DNA from: Ralstonia pickettii
GTDB taxonomy: Bacteria; Pseudomonadota; Gammaproteobacteria; Burkholderiales; Burkholderiaceae
NCBI RefSeq assembly: GCF_030582395.1
Contig: NZ_CP104381.1
Coordinates: 1,302,001 to 1,366,000, forward strand
Direction: 5' to 3'
DNA: 64,000 nucleotides
Positions 19,168 to 29,130 of this stretch are shown piece after piece (the stretch's first letter is position 1; every line of letters starts with the position of its first letter). The notes beneath the pieces are model-generated. The model searched no databases. It was given only the letters and a program-made list of their open reading frames with translations, and had not been told where the DNA came from. The position numbers and the translations under genes are program-made.

Positions 19168-20265
19168 ATGAACGTCCAGGAAACCTACCTACAGGAACTG
19201 AAGGCGCGCGGCTACCAGCCGGACGAAGCGCAGCAACGCGCTGTCGACCGCCTGCAGCGGTGCTACGACGAGTGGGTCGCCTACAAGGCCCGTCGTTCGA
19301 ATGCGCTGCGCAAGATGCTCGTGCGCCCCGATTTGCCGCGTGGCGTCTACATGTGGGGCGGGGTGGGGCGCGGCAAGTCGTTCCTGATGGATGCGTTCTA
19401 TAGCTGCGTGCCATTGGTGCGCAAAACGCGTCTGCACTTTCACGAATTCATGCGCGAAGTGCATCGCCAGCTGGAAGAATTGCGTGGCCGCGCTGATCCG
19501 CTGGACGAGTTGGCCCGACGCATTGCCAAGCGCTACCGCCTGATCTGCTTTGACGAATTCCACGTCAGCGACGTAGCCGACGCGATGATCCTGCACCGCT
19601 TGCTCGATCAGTTGTTTGCCAACGGCGTGCAGTTCGTGATGACGTCCAACTATCGGCCCGACTTGCTGTATCCGGACGGCTTGCATCGCGACCGCGTGCT
19701 GCCGGCCATCGCGCTGCTGCAGGAGAAGCTCGACATCCTCAACGTCGACGCGGGTGTCGATTACCGCAAGCGGGCGATGGAGCAGGTGCAGGCGTATTAC
19801 ACGCCGCTGGGCGCGAAGGCCAACTCGGCGTTGCGGGATGCATTTACGGCGGTGGCCGGGGTGCCGGACGAGTCGCCGGTGCTGCGCATCGAGCACCGTG
19901 AGATTCGGGCAGCGCGCAAGGCCGGCGGTGTGGTGTGGTTCGACTTCGCCACGCTATGCGGGGGGCCGCGCTCACAGAACGACTACCTGGAAATCGCCTC
20001 GCGCTTTCACACCGTCATCCTGGCCGATGTGCCCAAGATGACGCCGCGCATGGCATCCGAGGCGCGGCGCTTCACGTGGCTGATCGACGTGTTCTACGAC
20101 CACAAGGTCAAGCTGCTGATGTCGGCCGAGGTGCCGGCAGACGAGCTGTACACCGAAGGCCAAATGGCCAACGAATTCCAGCGCACCGTGTCGCGCATCG
20201 TCGAGATGCAGTCACGCGAATACCTCGAAGCACCTCGCCGCGAGGTGGACACGTCGTTGACGTGA
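19168..20265 (+). CDS. zapE: ZapE/AFG1-family cell-division ATPase
   Basis: 365 aa. Walker A GGVGRGKS (64-71), Walker B ICFDEFHVSDVADAM and a sensor region MTSNYRPDLLYPDG are characteristic of the AFG1/ZapE ATPases. In E. coli ZapE acts on the Z-ring under stress. Placement downstream of the 2-oxoglutarate dehydrogenase genes is compatible with co-transcription (101-bp gap). Converges on the next gene 20 bp away. Confidence 0.92.
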   Translation: MNVQETYLQELKARGYQPDEAQQRAVDRLQRCYDEWVAYKARRSNALRKMLVRPDLPRGVYMWGGVGRGKSFLMDAFYSCVPLVRKTRLHFHEFMREVHRQLEELRGRADPLDELARRIAKRYRLICFDEFHVSDVADAMILHRLLDQLFANGVQFVMTSNYRPDLLYPDGLHRDRVLPAIALLQEKLDILNVDAGVDYRKRAMEQVQAYYTPLGAKANSALRDAFTAVAGVPDESPVLRIEHREIRAARKAGGVVWFDFATLCGGPRSQNDYLEIASRFHTVILADVPKMTPRMASEARRFTWLIDVFYDHKVKLLMSAEVPADELYTEGQMANEFQRTVSRIVEMQSREYLEAPRREVDTSLT

Positions 20266-20285
20266 TTGCTTCCGGTAGCGACAGC

Positions 20286-21128
20286 CTAGTGTGACGTTGG
20301 CGGCGCGTTGCGGTGTGAGGGCGGGGCCTGCGAAGGCCGCAGGCTTGCCCCAAAGAAGTCTTGCGGCAGGCGCTCGGTCTTGCGATTGACGTTGCGGAAC
20401 GCACCTTCCACTAGCATGGGCGCGACGTTGCTTACATCCGTTTGCGAGGCCATGGTCACGTCTTCTGTAAAGCCGCGTTCGCACAGCTCGCGGCCCGATA
20501 CAGAATCGAGCAACCACGCTTTCATCATGCCGGTCTGCGACGCCTCACGGTAGACCGCGCGAGCCGCGAGCGCTTCCGGCGACAGCGCCTGCGGCAGGAA
20601 CCCAGCCACCGTTTCCGACAGGTGATGCACGATCGCACCGGCGGCCAGCCAGTCTTCCAGCGCTGGGCGCAAGGTGCCGTCGGCCCAGCGTTCCCCTGAT
20701 GCCACCACGGCCACACGTCGGCCCAGCCGGGAAGCAGCTTCCGCCACGGCGCGCGCGTTGCGCAGGCAGCCGGCAAACGTCGGCGTTGATCCAGTGGCGA
20801 GTGCGAGCGTCGCCCCATTAGGCGAGGGTAGGACCAGGCTGCTGCCGACCGGCAGTTCCCGCAGCGACGTCGGCGAGAGCGTGTAGCCCGCTTGACTGCG
20901 GTTGTAGCCCGCCAGCATCGCCCCCGCGCGGCGCGCGAAGGTTTCAGCGCTGGCGTCGCGCCATGGATACGGATAGATACGTGCCCCGCGCGCCACGGCC
21001 ACATCCACACAGGTGCAGAAGGACAACACGTCCACCACGATGACGGCGTCGCAATGCGGCGCCAGCGCGGACGCGCCGTGCTCGCCCCATTCGCAGTGGA
21101 TGTTGTACAGGCTGAATTCGGTTGCCAT
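20286..21128 (-). CDS. ComB/2-phosphosulfolactate-phosphatase-family protein
   Basis: 280 aa from ATG at 21126-21128, which follows AGGAGG at 7 bp. The family signature is DAVIVVDVLSFCTCVDVAVARG near the N terminus and LPSPNGATLAL and ASGERWADGTLRP later. Founding members hydrolyse 2-phosphosulfolactate in coenzyme M synthesis, a pathway not expected here, and no other coenzyme M gene is visible. The substrate in this organism is therefore unknown. Stand-alone gene, divergent from ccoI. Confidence 0.8.
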   Translation of the reverse strand: MATEFSLYNIHCEWGEHGASALAPHCDAVIVVDVLSFCTCVDVAVARGARIYPYPWRDASAETFARRAGAMLAGYNRSQAGYTLSPTSLRELPVGSSLVLPSPNGATLALATGSTPTFAGCLRNARAVAEAASRLGRRVAVVASGERWADGTLRPALEDWLAAGAIVHHLSETVAGFLPQALSPEALAARAVYREASQTGMMKAWLLDSVSGRELCERGFTEDVTMASQTDVSNVAPMLVEGAFRNVNRKTERLPQDFFGASLRPSQAPPSHRNAPPTSH

Positions 21129-21251
21129 GTCGCGCCCTCCTGTTTGCCTGGTGCAGCTATCCACTATAGGCGGCTTATTTTTTTATGGGAGGGGTGGCTG
21201 CGGCGGGTGCGCTGAGGGTCGCATTTCCACCTCATTCTGATTGCCAGGCGC

Positions 21252-21293
21252 TTGATGCGCGTCAAGGGCCGGCCGGGGAAGGCTGGCTAGCAT
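21252..21293 (+). promoter_or_regulatory. ANR/FNR box and -10 of the ccoI promoter
   Basis: TTGATGCGCGTCAA (21252-21265) matches TTGAT-N4-ATCAA at 9 of 10 positions. TAGCAT at 21288-21293 is the matching -10. Class-II spacing (box centre at -41.5) puts the start near 21300, only about 4 nt before the ccoI ATG. Confidence 0.75.
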
Positions 21294-21303
21294 CGTCCTC
21301 ATA

Positions 21304-23847
21304 ATGACGACGACATTCGCCCCCACCCATCCAGCCGCACCGGTTGCCGGAACAGGCTCGCCTATTGGTTCGAGCGGGACAGCCGCGTCGCGCATGACCT
21401 GCTATCACTGCGCATCGCCGCTTGACGGTGCCATCGCACTCCACGCGGATATCGGCGGCAAGTCCCGGGAATTTTGCTGTGCCGGCTGCCAGGCTGTCGC
21501 GCAAACGCTGCACGCCTCGGGCATGGGCCACATCTATGACGGCCCGATCGCCTTCGCCAAGCCCATCGAAGGCGACCGCCGCACCGAAGCTGAAGCGGTT
21601 TGGGCGACCTACGATCTGCCTGTGATGCGAGAGCGCTTTGTACGCCCGCGTGCGGATGGCTCGGAAGAGCTTTCGCTTGCCATCAGCGGCATGCGTTGCG
21701 CCGCCTGTGTGTGGCTGATCGAGCGCGCACTCTCGCGGGTGCCGGGCATGCGTGAAGCCACCGTCAATTACGCCACGGAACGCGCGCGCATCGTCGGCGA
21801 TGCTGGCGCGCTGAGGCTGTCCGCCGTATTTGCAGCCATTGCCGACGTCGGATATGAAGCGTGGCCGGACCAGCCATCCGCCCGCCGCACTGCCGAGGCG
21901 CGCGAACGCCGCAGCCTGCTGATCCGCTTGGGGCTGGCCATGCTCGGCATGATGCAGGTGATGATGTACGCATGGCCGGTGTACCTGCACGGCAGCGACA
22001 TCCCCGTGAGCCAGACGCGCCTGATGCAGTGGGCGAGCCTGTTGCTGACGGCGCCGGTGGTGTTGATCTCTGCGCGGCCCATTTTCATCAACGCGTGGCG
22101 GCAGGTACGGCATGCGCACGTCGGCATGGACGTGCCCGTGGCGCTGGGCATTGGCGCGGCATTCATTGCCAGCGTGGTCGCCACCGTGCGCGGTCATGGC
22201 GAAACGTATTTCGATTCGGTGACGATGTTCGTCGCTTTCCTGCTGGCGGCGCGTTATCTGGAACTGCGCGCGCGGCAAAGCGCAGCGTCGGGCGCCGAGG
22301 CGTTGGTACGTCAGCTGCCGGCCACCTGCCGGCGCATCGATGCCGAAAGCGGTGCGCTGGAAACCATCCCCGTCGCGACCTTGCAGCCGGGCGATTGCGT
22401 GGAGGTGCGCGCCGGTGAAGTCCTCCCTGCAGACGGCATCATCGAACACGGCACCACCGAGATCGACGAATCGCTTCTCTCCGGTGAAAGCGTGCCGCGT
22501 CCGCGCGACGTGGGCGCGACCGTGCTGGCAGGCAGTTACAACGTTGTCAGCGCCATTCGCGTGCGTGTGAACCGCGTGGGCGCCCAAACGCGCCTTGCCG
22601 CCATCGTCGAACTGCTTGAGCGTGCCTTGACGGACAAGCCCCGCATGGCTGAGCTCGCCGACCGTGTGGCCGGGCGCTTTGTTGCAGTGTTGCTCGGCTG
22701 GGCGCTGCTGACGGCGATCGCGTGGTGGTGGATCGACCCGACACGGATGTTTGCCGTCACCGTGGCGGTGCTGGTGGTGAGCTGCCCATGTGCGTTGTCG
22801 CTGGCCACGCCGTCTGCGCTGGCTGCTGCCAGCGGTGCGCTGGCCAGGCGTGGTGTGCTGGTTACGCGCGGTCACGCTATCGAGAGCCTGGCGGCCGCTA
22901 CGGATGTGCTGCTCGACAAGACCGGTACGCTCACCGAAGGGCGTTTGCGCTTGTTGAGCATCGAGACCTTCTCCGATCTGGATGCAGAGAATTGCCTCGC
23001 ACTGGCTTGCGCAATGGAGCAGGCCGAGAACCATCCGATCGCCCAGTCGTTGCGTGGCGCCACTTCAGATGCAATGCCGTTGCCCACGTTGGGGCCGGTG
23101 ACGAACGTGCCGGGGCAGGGCGTGTATGCCTTGGCCGATCGTCATGTGATGCGGTTGGGCACGCTGTCGTTCGCGGCGACGCAATACGCAAATCACGCGA
23201 TCACCTCCATCCGTTACGGCACGGAAACGCCAATGGAGGAGGTGCCGCCGGCGGCCGCGTGCACTTGCGTCTGGCTGGGCCGCAATGGCGAGCCGCTTGC
23301 CCGCTTCACGCTGGCCGATACGCCGCGTGGCGATGCGCCTGTCTGCTTGAGCGCGTTGCGTGGGCAAGGCCTGCGCTTGCATCTTGTTTCCGGCGATGCG
23401 CCGGAGACCGTTCACTGGTGGGCCAACCGACTCGGTATCGATCACGCCGTGGGCGGCGCCAGTCCCGAAGATAAACGTGCCTACGTGCACAAGTTGCAGG
23501 CAAACGGTGCGCATGTGCTGGCCGTCGGAGATGGCATCAACGACGCCCCATTGCTTGCGCAGGCGCAGGTTTCCATCGCCATCGGATCCGGTGCGCCATT
23601 GGCGCAGGCCGGCGCGGACGCCATTCTCACAGAGCCGCGGCTGCTAGCCATCAGCGAAGCCGTGTCGATCGGTCGCCGCGCATTGCGTGTTGTGCGCCAA
23701 AACCTGGGCTGGGCGTTCGCTTACAACGCGATCAGCATTCCGCTGGCCACGCTCGGGTGGCTGTCCCCGCTGGCGGCGGGCATCGGCATGTCGGTGTCAT
23801 CGCTGCTCGTGGCGCTCAACGCATGGCGTCTTTCGCGCGCGACTTAA
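21304..23847 (+). CDS. ccoI: Copper-translocating P-type ATPase of cbb3 oxidase assembly
   Basis: 847 aa. N-terminal Cys-rich zinc-ribbon-like region (CYHC at 33-36, CCAGC) typical of CcoI/FixI, an HMA domain with CAAC (132-135), eight predicted transmembrane segments, the ion-path motif CPC (494-496) and phosphorylation motif DKTGT (538-542), then GDGINDAP. It supplies copper for the CcoN haem-copper centre. No Shine-Dalgarno precedes the ATG; with the predicted start of transcription the mRNA would be almost leaderless, or translation begins at Met31 (21394). Confidence 0.93.
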   Translation: MTTTFAPTHPAAPVAGTGSPIGSSGTAASRMTCYHCASPLDGAIALHADIGGKSREFCCAGCQAVAQTLHASGMGHIYDGPIAFAKPIEGDRRTEAEAVWATYDLPVMRERFVRPRADGSEELSLAISGMRCAACVWLIERALSRVPGMREATVNYATERARIVGDAGALRLSAVFAAIADVGYEAWPDQPSARRTAEARERRSLLIRLGLAMLGMMQVMMYAWPVYLHGSDIPVSQTRLMQWASLLLTAPVVLISARPIFINAWRQVRHAHVGMDVPVALGIGAAFIASVVATVRGHGETYFDSVTMFVAFLLAARYLELRARQSAASGAEALVRQLPATCRRIDAESGALETIPVATLQPGDCVEVRAGEVLPADGIIEHGTTEIDESLLSGESVPRPRDVGATVLAGSYNVVSAIRVRVNRVGAQTRLAAIVELLERALTDKPRMAELADRVAGRFVAVLLGWALLTAIAWWWIDPTRMFAVTVAVLVVSCPCALSLATPSALAAASGALARRGVLVTRGHAIESLAAATDVLLDKTGTLTEGRLRLLSIETFSDLDAENCLALACAMEQAENHPIAQSLRGATSDAMPLPTLGPVTNVPGQGVYALADRHVMRLGTLSFAATQYANHAITSIRYGTETPMEEVPPAAACTCVWLGRNGEPLARFTLADTPRGDAPVCLSALRGQGLRLHLVSGDAPETVHWWANRLGIDHAVGGASPEDKRAYVHKLQANGAHVLAVGDGINDAPLLAQAQVSIAIGSGAPLAQAGADAILTEPRLLAISEAVSIGRRALRVVRQNLGWAFAYNAISIPLATLGWLSPLAAGIGMSVSSLLVALNAWRLSRAT

Positions 23848-23858
23848 AAGGAGGGGCC

Positions 23859-24038
23859 ATGGAAACGCTGTTCCTGCTGATTCCACTGTCGCTGATGCTC
23901 GTGGTGGCGATCGTAGGCGCCCTTTGGTGGGCCGTCGGCTCTGGGCAGTACGACGATCTTAAAGCGCCGGCCGAATCGATTCTGTTGGACCCCGATACGC
24001 CCACGCGCGACGCAGTGTCGCGGGACGGAACTGCCTGA
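23859..24038 (+). CDS. ccoS: cbb3 oxidase maturation protein CcoS
   Basis: 59 aa, one N-terminal transmembrane helix (LFLLIPLSLMLVVAIVGALW) followed by the CcoS signature GQYDDLKAPAESIL. Needed in other bacteria for cofactor insertion into CcoN. AGGAGG is 6 bp before the ATG, 11 bp after ccoI, so the two are coupled. Confidence 0.92.
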   Translation: METLFLLIPLSLMLVVAIVGALWWAVGSGQYDDLKAPAESILLDPDTPTRDAVSRDGTA

Positions 24039-24057
24039 CCACGTTGCCTGGGTTGCC

Positions 24058-24099
24058 TTGATGCACGTCAAGGCTCTCCAGCGGCCTGGTTCTTAACAT
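24058..24099 (+). promoter_or_regulatory. ANR/FNR box and -10 of the ccoNOQP promoter
   Basis: TTGATGCACGTCAA (24058-24071) and -10 TAACAT (24094-24099). The box-to--10 offset (36 bp) is exactly the same as at ccoI. Predicted start of transcription near 24106, which excludes an ATG at 24098 as the ccoN start. Confidence 0.8.
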
Positions 24100-24133
24100 G
24101 ACCACATCACACCAACTATCTTGGGGAGCAAGC

Positions 24134-25591
24134 ATGCAATCGTCCAGCGCGTTGCAGCCCACCCAGACCTTCAACTACCGCGTTGTCCGCCAGTTCTCGA
24201 TCATGACGATCGTCTGGGGCATTGTCGGTATGGCGGTCGGTGCGCTGATCGCGGCCCAGTTGATCTGGCCGCAATTGAATTTTGGGGTGCCGTGGTTGAC
24301 CTACGGCCGGCTGCGTCCTCTGCACACAAATGCCGTCATCTTTGCGTTTGGCGGCAGTGCGCTGTTTGCGACGTCGTATTACATCGTGCAGCGCACCTGC
24401 CAGGTGCGCCTGCTTTCCGACACGCTGGCCGCATTCACATTCTGGGGGTGGCAGGCCGTGATTGTGGCGGCTGCCATCACCTTGCCGCTCGGGTACACGA
24501 GCTCGAAGGAATACGCTGAGCTGGAATGGCCGATCGACATTCTGATCACCGTGGTGTGGGTGGTTTATGCGATCGTGTTTTTCGGCACCATCATCAAGCG
24601 CAAGACCCGGCACATCTACGTGGCCAACTGGTTCTTCGGCGCTTACATCATCACCATCGCGCTGCTGCATATCGTCAACAACGCTGAGCTGCCGGTGTCG
24701 CTCTGGAAGTCGTACTCGGCATATGCAGGCGTGCAGGATGCGATGGTGCAATGGTGGTACGGCCACAACGCGGTGGGCTTCTTCCTGACCACCAGCTTCC
24801 TGGGCATGATGTATTACTTCGTGCCCAAGCAGGCTGAGCGACCGATCTATTCGTACCGCCTGTCGATCGTGCACTTCTGGGCGCTGAACTTCACCTACAT
24901 GTGGGCGGGCCCGCACCACTTGCAATACACCGCGCTGCCGGACTGGGCACAGTCGCTCGGCATGGTGTTCTCGCTGATTCTGCTGGCGCCTTCGTGGGGC
25001 GGCATGATCAACGGGATCATGACGCTCTCGGGTGCCTGGCACAAGCTGCGCACGGATCCGATCCTGAAGTTCCTCGTGGTGGCGCTGTCCTTCTACGGCA
25101 TGGCGACGTTCGAGGGCTCGATGATGTCCATCAAGACCGTCAACGCGCTGTCGCACTACACCGATTGGACGATTGGCCACGTGCACTCCGGCGCCCTGGG
25201 CTGGGTGGCGATGATCACCATCGGCTCGATGTACTACATGATTCCGCGCCTGTTCGGTCAACAGAAGATGTACAGCACGCGCCTGATCGAGGTGCACTTC
25301 TGGGTAGCCACCATCGGCGTGGTGCTCTACATCGCCGCCATGTGGGTTGCTGGCGTGATGCAAGGCCTGATGTGGCGTGCCACCGAGGCCGACGGCACGC
25401 TGACCTACAGCTTTGTCGAGGCCGTCAAGGCAACGTACCCCTTCTACCTGATTCGGTTGCTGGGCGGCCTGTGCTTCCTGGGCGGCATGTTGCTGATGGC
25501 GTTCAACGTCTTTAAGACCATCCAGGGCAGCAAGCCAATCGACGCGCCGATTCCTCAATCAGCCCAGGCCCCGTTGGTCGCGGCACAGTGA
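24134..25591 (+). CDS. ccoN: cbb3-type cytochrome c oxidase subunit I
   Basis: 485 aa, about 12 transmembrane helices, inner membrane. Haem and copper ligands lie in segments such as [28 protein letters not shown] and the MWAGPHHL and HVHSGALGW blocks. Catalytic subunit that reduces oxygen with high affinity. The ATG at 24134 is chosen because GGGGAG precedes it at 5 bp and the predicted transcript starts at about 24106, downstream of the longer in-frame ATG. Confidence 0.96.
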   Translation: MQSSSALQPTQTFNYRVVRQFSIMTIVWGIVGMAVGALIAAQLIWPQLNFGVPWLTYGRLRPLHTNAVIFAFGGSALFATSYYIVQRTCQVRLLSDTLAAFTFWGWQAVIVAAAITLPLGYTSSKEYAELEWPIDILITVVWVVYAIVFFGTIIKRKTRHIYVANWFFGAYIITIALLHIVNNAELPVSLWKSYSAYAGVQDAMVQWWYGHNAVGFFLTTSFLGMMYYFVPKQAERPIYSYRLSIVHFWALNFTYMWAGPHHLQYTALPDWAQSLGMVFSLILLAPSWGGMINGIMTLSGAWHKLRTDPILKFLVVALSFYGMATFEGSMMSIKTVNALSHYTDWTIGHVHSGALGWVAMITIGSMYYMIPRLFGQQKMYSTRLIEVHFWVATIGVVLYIAAMWVAGVMQGLMWRATEADGTLTYSFVEAVKATYPFYLIRLLGGLCFLGGMLLMAFNVFKTIQGSKPIDAPIPQSAQAPLVAAQ

Positions 25592-25601
25592 GGAGACGAA
25601 C

Positions 25602-26285
25602 ATGAGCAACCAATCCAATCGTTTTTTCTCGCACGAGACGCTCGAAAAGAACATCGGCTTCCTGATCGTGCTGACGCTGGTGGTGGTCAGCATTGCCGGG
25701 CTGGTCCAGATCGTGCCGCTGTTCTTCCAGCATTCGACCACTGAGCCGGTCAAGGGCATCGCACCGTATTCGCCGCTGCGGCTTGCGGGGCGCGACATCT
25801 ACATCCGCGAAGGCTGCGTTGGCTGCCACTCTCAGCAGGTGCGCACGCTGCGCGCCGAAACCGAGCGTTACGGCCACTATTCGCTGGCGGGCGAATCTGT
25901 CTTCGACCATCCGTTCCTGTGGGGTTCCAAGCGCACGGGTCCGGACTTGGCGCGCGTGGGGCAGCGCTACTCGGACGACTGGCATCGGATCCACCTGCGC
26001 GACCCGCGTGAGGTGGTGCCCGAGTCGAACATGCCGTCGTATGCATGGCTGTCAAAAACGCCGCTCGACAACAGCGACATCGAGAAGAAGATGCACGTCC
26101 TGCGCCAGCTCGGTGTGCCGTACACGGATGCGCAGATTGCCGGGGCGCGCGAGCAACTGGTCGGCAAGACGGAGGAGGACGCCGTGGTCGCCTATCTGCA
26201 GGGGCTTGGCGTGGAACTGCGCAACATACGGGACGTGGCTGCCGCACAGGCTGCTGCACCTGCAACCGTTGCTGCCAAGGAGTAA
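25602..26285 (+). CDS. ccoO: cbb3-type cytochrome c oxidase subunit II (monohaem)
   Basis: 227 aa. One N-terminal membrane anchor ([25 protein letters not shown] region) and a periplasmic cytochrome c domain with haem motif CVGCH (72-76) and a distal Met in PESNMPSY. Transfers electrons from CcoP to CcoN. Starts 10 bp after ccoN. Confidence 0.96.
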   Translation: MSNQSNRFFSHETLEKNIGFLIVLTLVVVSIAGLVQIVPLFFQHSTTEPVKGIAPYSPLRLAGRDIYIREGCVGCHSQQVRTLRAETERYGHYSLAGESVFDHPFLWGSKRTGPDLARVGQRYSDDWHRIHLRDPREVVPESNMPSYAWLSKTPLDNSDIEKKMHVLRQLGVPYTDAQIAGAREQLVGKTEEDAVVAYLQGLGVELRNIRDVAAAQAAAPATVAAKE

Positions 26286-26288
26286 GCC

Positions 26289-26471
26289 ATGGCCATGCTC
26301 AGTGCAATTGCGACTGCCGTCTTCCTCGTGCTGTTCGTCTGCATTTCCTGGTGGGCATTCTCGGCGCATCGCCGCGCGGCGAACGCTGAATCGGCCATGC
26401 TGCCGTTCCTGCTGCCCGATGAGGCCGAAGTCGCCGGTGCGCATGCAGACGCATCGCGCCCGCATCAATAA
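26289..26471 (+). CDS. ccoQ: cbb3-type oxidase small subunit CcoQ
   Basis: 60 aa, a single transmembrane helix (IATAVFLVLFVCISWWAFS) with a short charged tail. Stabilises the CcoN/O/P complex in other species. AAGGAG overlaps the ccoO end; ccoP begins 12 bp later. Confidence 0.92.
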   Translation: MAMLSAIATAVFLVLFVCISWWAFSAHRRAANAESAMLPFLLPDEAEVAGAHADASRPHQ

Positions 26472-26483
26472 GGACACAGAATC

Positions 26484-27407
26484 ATGAGCGACTTCATTTC
26501 GGAGTTCTGGGGGTATTACATCGCGGCGATTGCCCTGGTCGGCATCGTGTGGTGCATCTGGCTGCTGTTCTCCCAGCGGCGCATCCAAGTGGCACCGGGG
26601 CGCAGCGCCGGGGAAGACACCGGCCACGTATGGGATGGCGATTTGCGCGAACTGAATAATCCGCTGCCGCGCTGGTGGATGTGGATGTTCCTGCTGTCGT
26701 GCGTCTTTGCATTGGGGTACCTGATCCTGTATCCGGGCTTGGGTGCATATGGCGGTGTGCTCGGTTTCTCCACGCGCGGCGAGTTGGCCTCGCAGCGTGC
26801 GGCCGCCGATGCGCAGGTCCGACCGCTCTATGAGCGTTATGCCAGCATGGACATCAAGCAGATCGCCGCCGACCCGCAGGCCCATGAGATTGGGCAGCGC
26901 CTTTTCCTCAACAACTGTGCGCAGTGCCATGGCTCGGATGCCGGCGGCTCGAAGGGCTTTCCGAATCTGACTGACGGCGACTGGCTGTACGGCGGAGACC
27001 CCGAGACGATCCTGACCACCATTACCAAGGGGCGTCACGGCGTCATGCCGTCCCTGGCGGCGGTCGTGGATGGCAATCAGGCAGTCAATGTGGCGAACTA
27101 CGTGCGCTCGCTGTCGGGACTGTCGTATGACCCGATCAAGGCAGCGCGCGGCGAACCGACGTTCAAGTCGGTCTGTGCGGCTTGCCACATGGCAACCGGC
27201 AAGGGCAATCAGGCGCTGGGCGCGCCCAACCTGACCGACCGCGTCTGGCTATATGGCAGTTCGGAAGCGACCATCGTCGAGACCATCCTCAAGGGTCGTG
27301 ACAACACGATGCCGGCACACGAGAACCTGCTCTCTCCGGAGAAGATTCGCATGCTGGCGGCCTATGTCTGGGGCCTGTCCAATAGCAACACGAGCCACGC
27401 GCAATGA
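26484..27407 (+). CDS. ccoP: cbb3-type cytochrome c oxidase subunit III (dihaem)
   Basis: 307 aa. Two N-terminal transmembrane helices, the FixP_N-like segment (HVWDGDLRELNNPLPRWW), then two cytochrome c domains with CAQCH (145-149) and CAACH (231-235). Entry point for electrons from soluble cytochrome c. Its stop overlaps the ccoG start by 4 bp. Confidence 0.96.
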   Translation: MSDFISEFWGYYIAAIALVGIVWCIWLLFSQRRIQVAPGRSAGEDTGHVWDGDLRELNNPLPRWWMWMFLLSCVFALGYLILYPGLGAYGGVLGFSTRGELASQRAAADAQVRPLYERYASMDIKQIAADPQAHEIGQRLFLNNCAQCHGSDAGGSKGFPNLTDGDWLYGGDPETILTTITKGRHGVMPSLAAVVDGNQAVNVANYVRSLSGLSYDPIKAARGEPTFKSVCAACHMATGKGNQALGAPNLTDRVWLYGSSEATIVETILKGRDNTMPAHENLLSPEKIRMLAAYVWGLSNSNTSHAQ

Positions 27408-28867
27408 GCGACAAAGAACCTGCCTGGCGCCCGATGACACCCGCCACCGTAGTGGCGGGTGTCGACGACGCGCCGACCGAGCAGATGCTCTATGAAGTCC
27501 GGCGCAAGATCTATCCGCGCGCCGTGACCGGTGCGTTTGCGCGTTGGCGCGTCTGGCTGGTGCTGGCGACGCAAGCCATCTTCTATGGCTTGCCGTGGTT
27601 ACAGTGGAATGGTCGCCAAGCCGTGCTCTTTGATCTGGGCGCACGCAAGTTCTATCTGTTCGGCCTCGTGCTTTGGCCGCAAGACGTGATTTATCTGACG
27701 GTACTGCTGGTGCTGTCGGCGTTGGGGCTGTTCCTGTTCACTGCGGTGGCGGGGCGGCTCTTTTGCGGTTATGCCTGTCCGCAGACGGTTTACACCGAAA
27801 TCTTCATGTGGATCGAGCGGCATGTCGAAGGTGACCGCTTTGCCCGCATCCGCCTCGACGGTGAGCGTTGGAGCCTACGCAAATTCCGCCTCAAGGCTGC
27901 AAAGCATTCGGCCTGGATTCTCATTGCGCTATGGACGGGATTCACCTTCGTCGGCTTCTTCACGCCGATCCGCGATCTCGGTATGGAGACGTGGACGCTT
28001 TCCCTCGGGCCATGGCAAACGTTCTGGATGCTGTTCTACGCTTTTGCCACATGGGGCAACGCAGGCTTCATGCGCGAGCAGGTGTGTCGCTACATGTGCC
28101 CGTACGCGCGTTTCCAAAGCGTGATGGTCGACCCCGATACCTACGTCGTCACATACGACACGCAGCGCGGCGAACCGAGGGGCAGCCGCTCCCGCAATGC
28201 CGACTTCCAAGCGCAGGGCCTGGGCTCGTGCGTCGACTGCAGTATCTGTGTACAGGTGTGCCCGACCGGTATCGACATCCGCCAGGGGTTGCAGTACGAA
28301 TGCATCGGCTGTGGGGCATGCATCGACGCCTGCGATCAGGTCATGGACAAGATGCGTTACCCGCGCGGCCTCATTCGCTATACATCAGAGCGGGCCATGC
28401 ATGACCGGCTCAGCCCAAAAGAAGCGCGCCGGCATCTGCTGCGCCCACGCGTGTTGGTCTACAGCGCAATCATGCTGGTGCTCATTGTTGGGTTCATTGG
28501 CGCTCTGATGATTCGGCAGCCTCTCAAGGTGGATGTGATTCGCGATCGCGGGGCACTCGCACGCGAAGTGGATGGCGGCAAGATCGAGAATGTTTATCGT
28601 CTGCAACTCATGAACGCATCCGAGCAGCCCATGCGCGTGACCATCACCGCAGAAGGCATGCCTCAACTGGACGTGGAGGGCGGCCGGGGCGAATCGACCA
28701 CGTTGGAGTTGCCGCCTGCGGCCAACCGTCTGGTGCCGGTGCGCGTGCGTCGACCCGCCGACGACGCGACGCCCGGTTCGCACAAGATCCAATTCGTCAT
28801 TCAGGCAGATCACGGCAGTGGCAGCCTCGTGCTGCGCGAGCCGTCGAGCTTCATCGTGCCGCGCTAG
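27404..28867 (+). CDS. ccoG: cbb3 oxidase accessory ferredoxin-like protein CcoG
   Basis: 487 aa polyferredoxin of the CcoG/FixG/RdxA family. Several transmembrane helices, the NapH-like CGYACPQTVYTE motif, CMCPYARFQ, and two [4Fe-4S] motifs CVDCSICVQVCPTG and CIGCGACIDACDQ, then an Ig-like periplasmic C-terminal domain (about 370-487). Involved in copper reduction for oxidase assembly in other bacteria. Confidence 0.95.
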   Translation: MSDKEPAWRPMTPATVVAGVDDAPTEQMLYEVRRKIYPRAVTGAFARWRVWLVLATQAIFYGLPWLQWNGRQAVLFDLGARKFYLFGLVLWPQDVIYLTVLLVLSALGLFLFTAVAGRLFCGYACPQTVYTEIFMWIERHVEGDRFARIRLDGERWSLRKFRLKAAKHSAWILIALWTGFTFVGFFTPIRDLGMETWTLSLGPWQTFWMLFYAFATWGNAGFMREQVCRYMCPYARFQSVMVDPDTYVVTYDTQRGEPRGSRSRNADFQAQGLGSCVDCSICVQVCPTGIDIRQGLQYECIGCGACIDACDQVMDKMRYPRGLIRYTSERAMHDRLSPKEARRHLLRPRVLVYSAIMLVLIVGFIGALMIRQPLKVDVIRDRGALAREVDGGKIENVYRLQLMNASEQPMRVTITAEGMPQLDVEGGRGESTTLELPPAANRLVPVRVRRPADDATPGSHKIQFVIQADHGSGSLVLREPSSFIVPR

Positions 28868-28902
28868 CGCGGTACTCGCGGCATCTCCAACAGGAGGCAA
28901 CG

Positions 28903-29130
28903 ATGCACGCAACGCAAACTTCAGCACCCGCACGGCCCTGGTGGCGCGAGCCCTGGCCGTGGCTTCTGATGGCGGGACCGTTCGCCGCCATGATCGGCTG
29001 TGGCGTGACCATCTGGCTCGCGACTTCGCATCCGGATGCTGCCATTCACGACAACGTTGTGCGGCGCGGTTTGGTCGTCGAAAAGCCGGCTGCCGCGCCT
29101 GCGCATGTCATGCCAGCGGGGGCCCGATGA
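28903..29130 (+). CDS. ccoH: Short CcoH/FixH-like membrane protein
   Basis: 75 aa. PWWREPWPWLLMAGPFAAM and one transmembrane helix followed by DAAIHDNVVRRGLVVEK resemble the N-terminal half of FixH/CcoH. Family members usually have about 150-170 residues with a periplasmic domain; that domain is absent, and the stop overlaps the next gene by 4 bp. CAGGAGG lies 7 bp before the ATG. The assignment rests on position after ccoG and the short conserved block. Confidence 0.7.
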   Translation: MHATQTSAPARPWWREPWPWLLMAGPFAAMIGCGVTIWLATSHPDAAIHDNVVRRGLVVEKPAAAPAHVMPAGAR

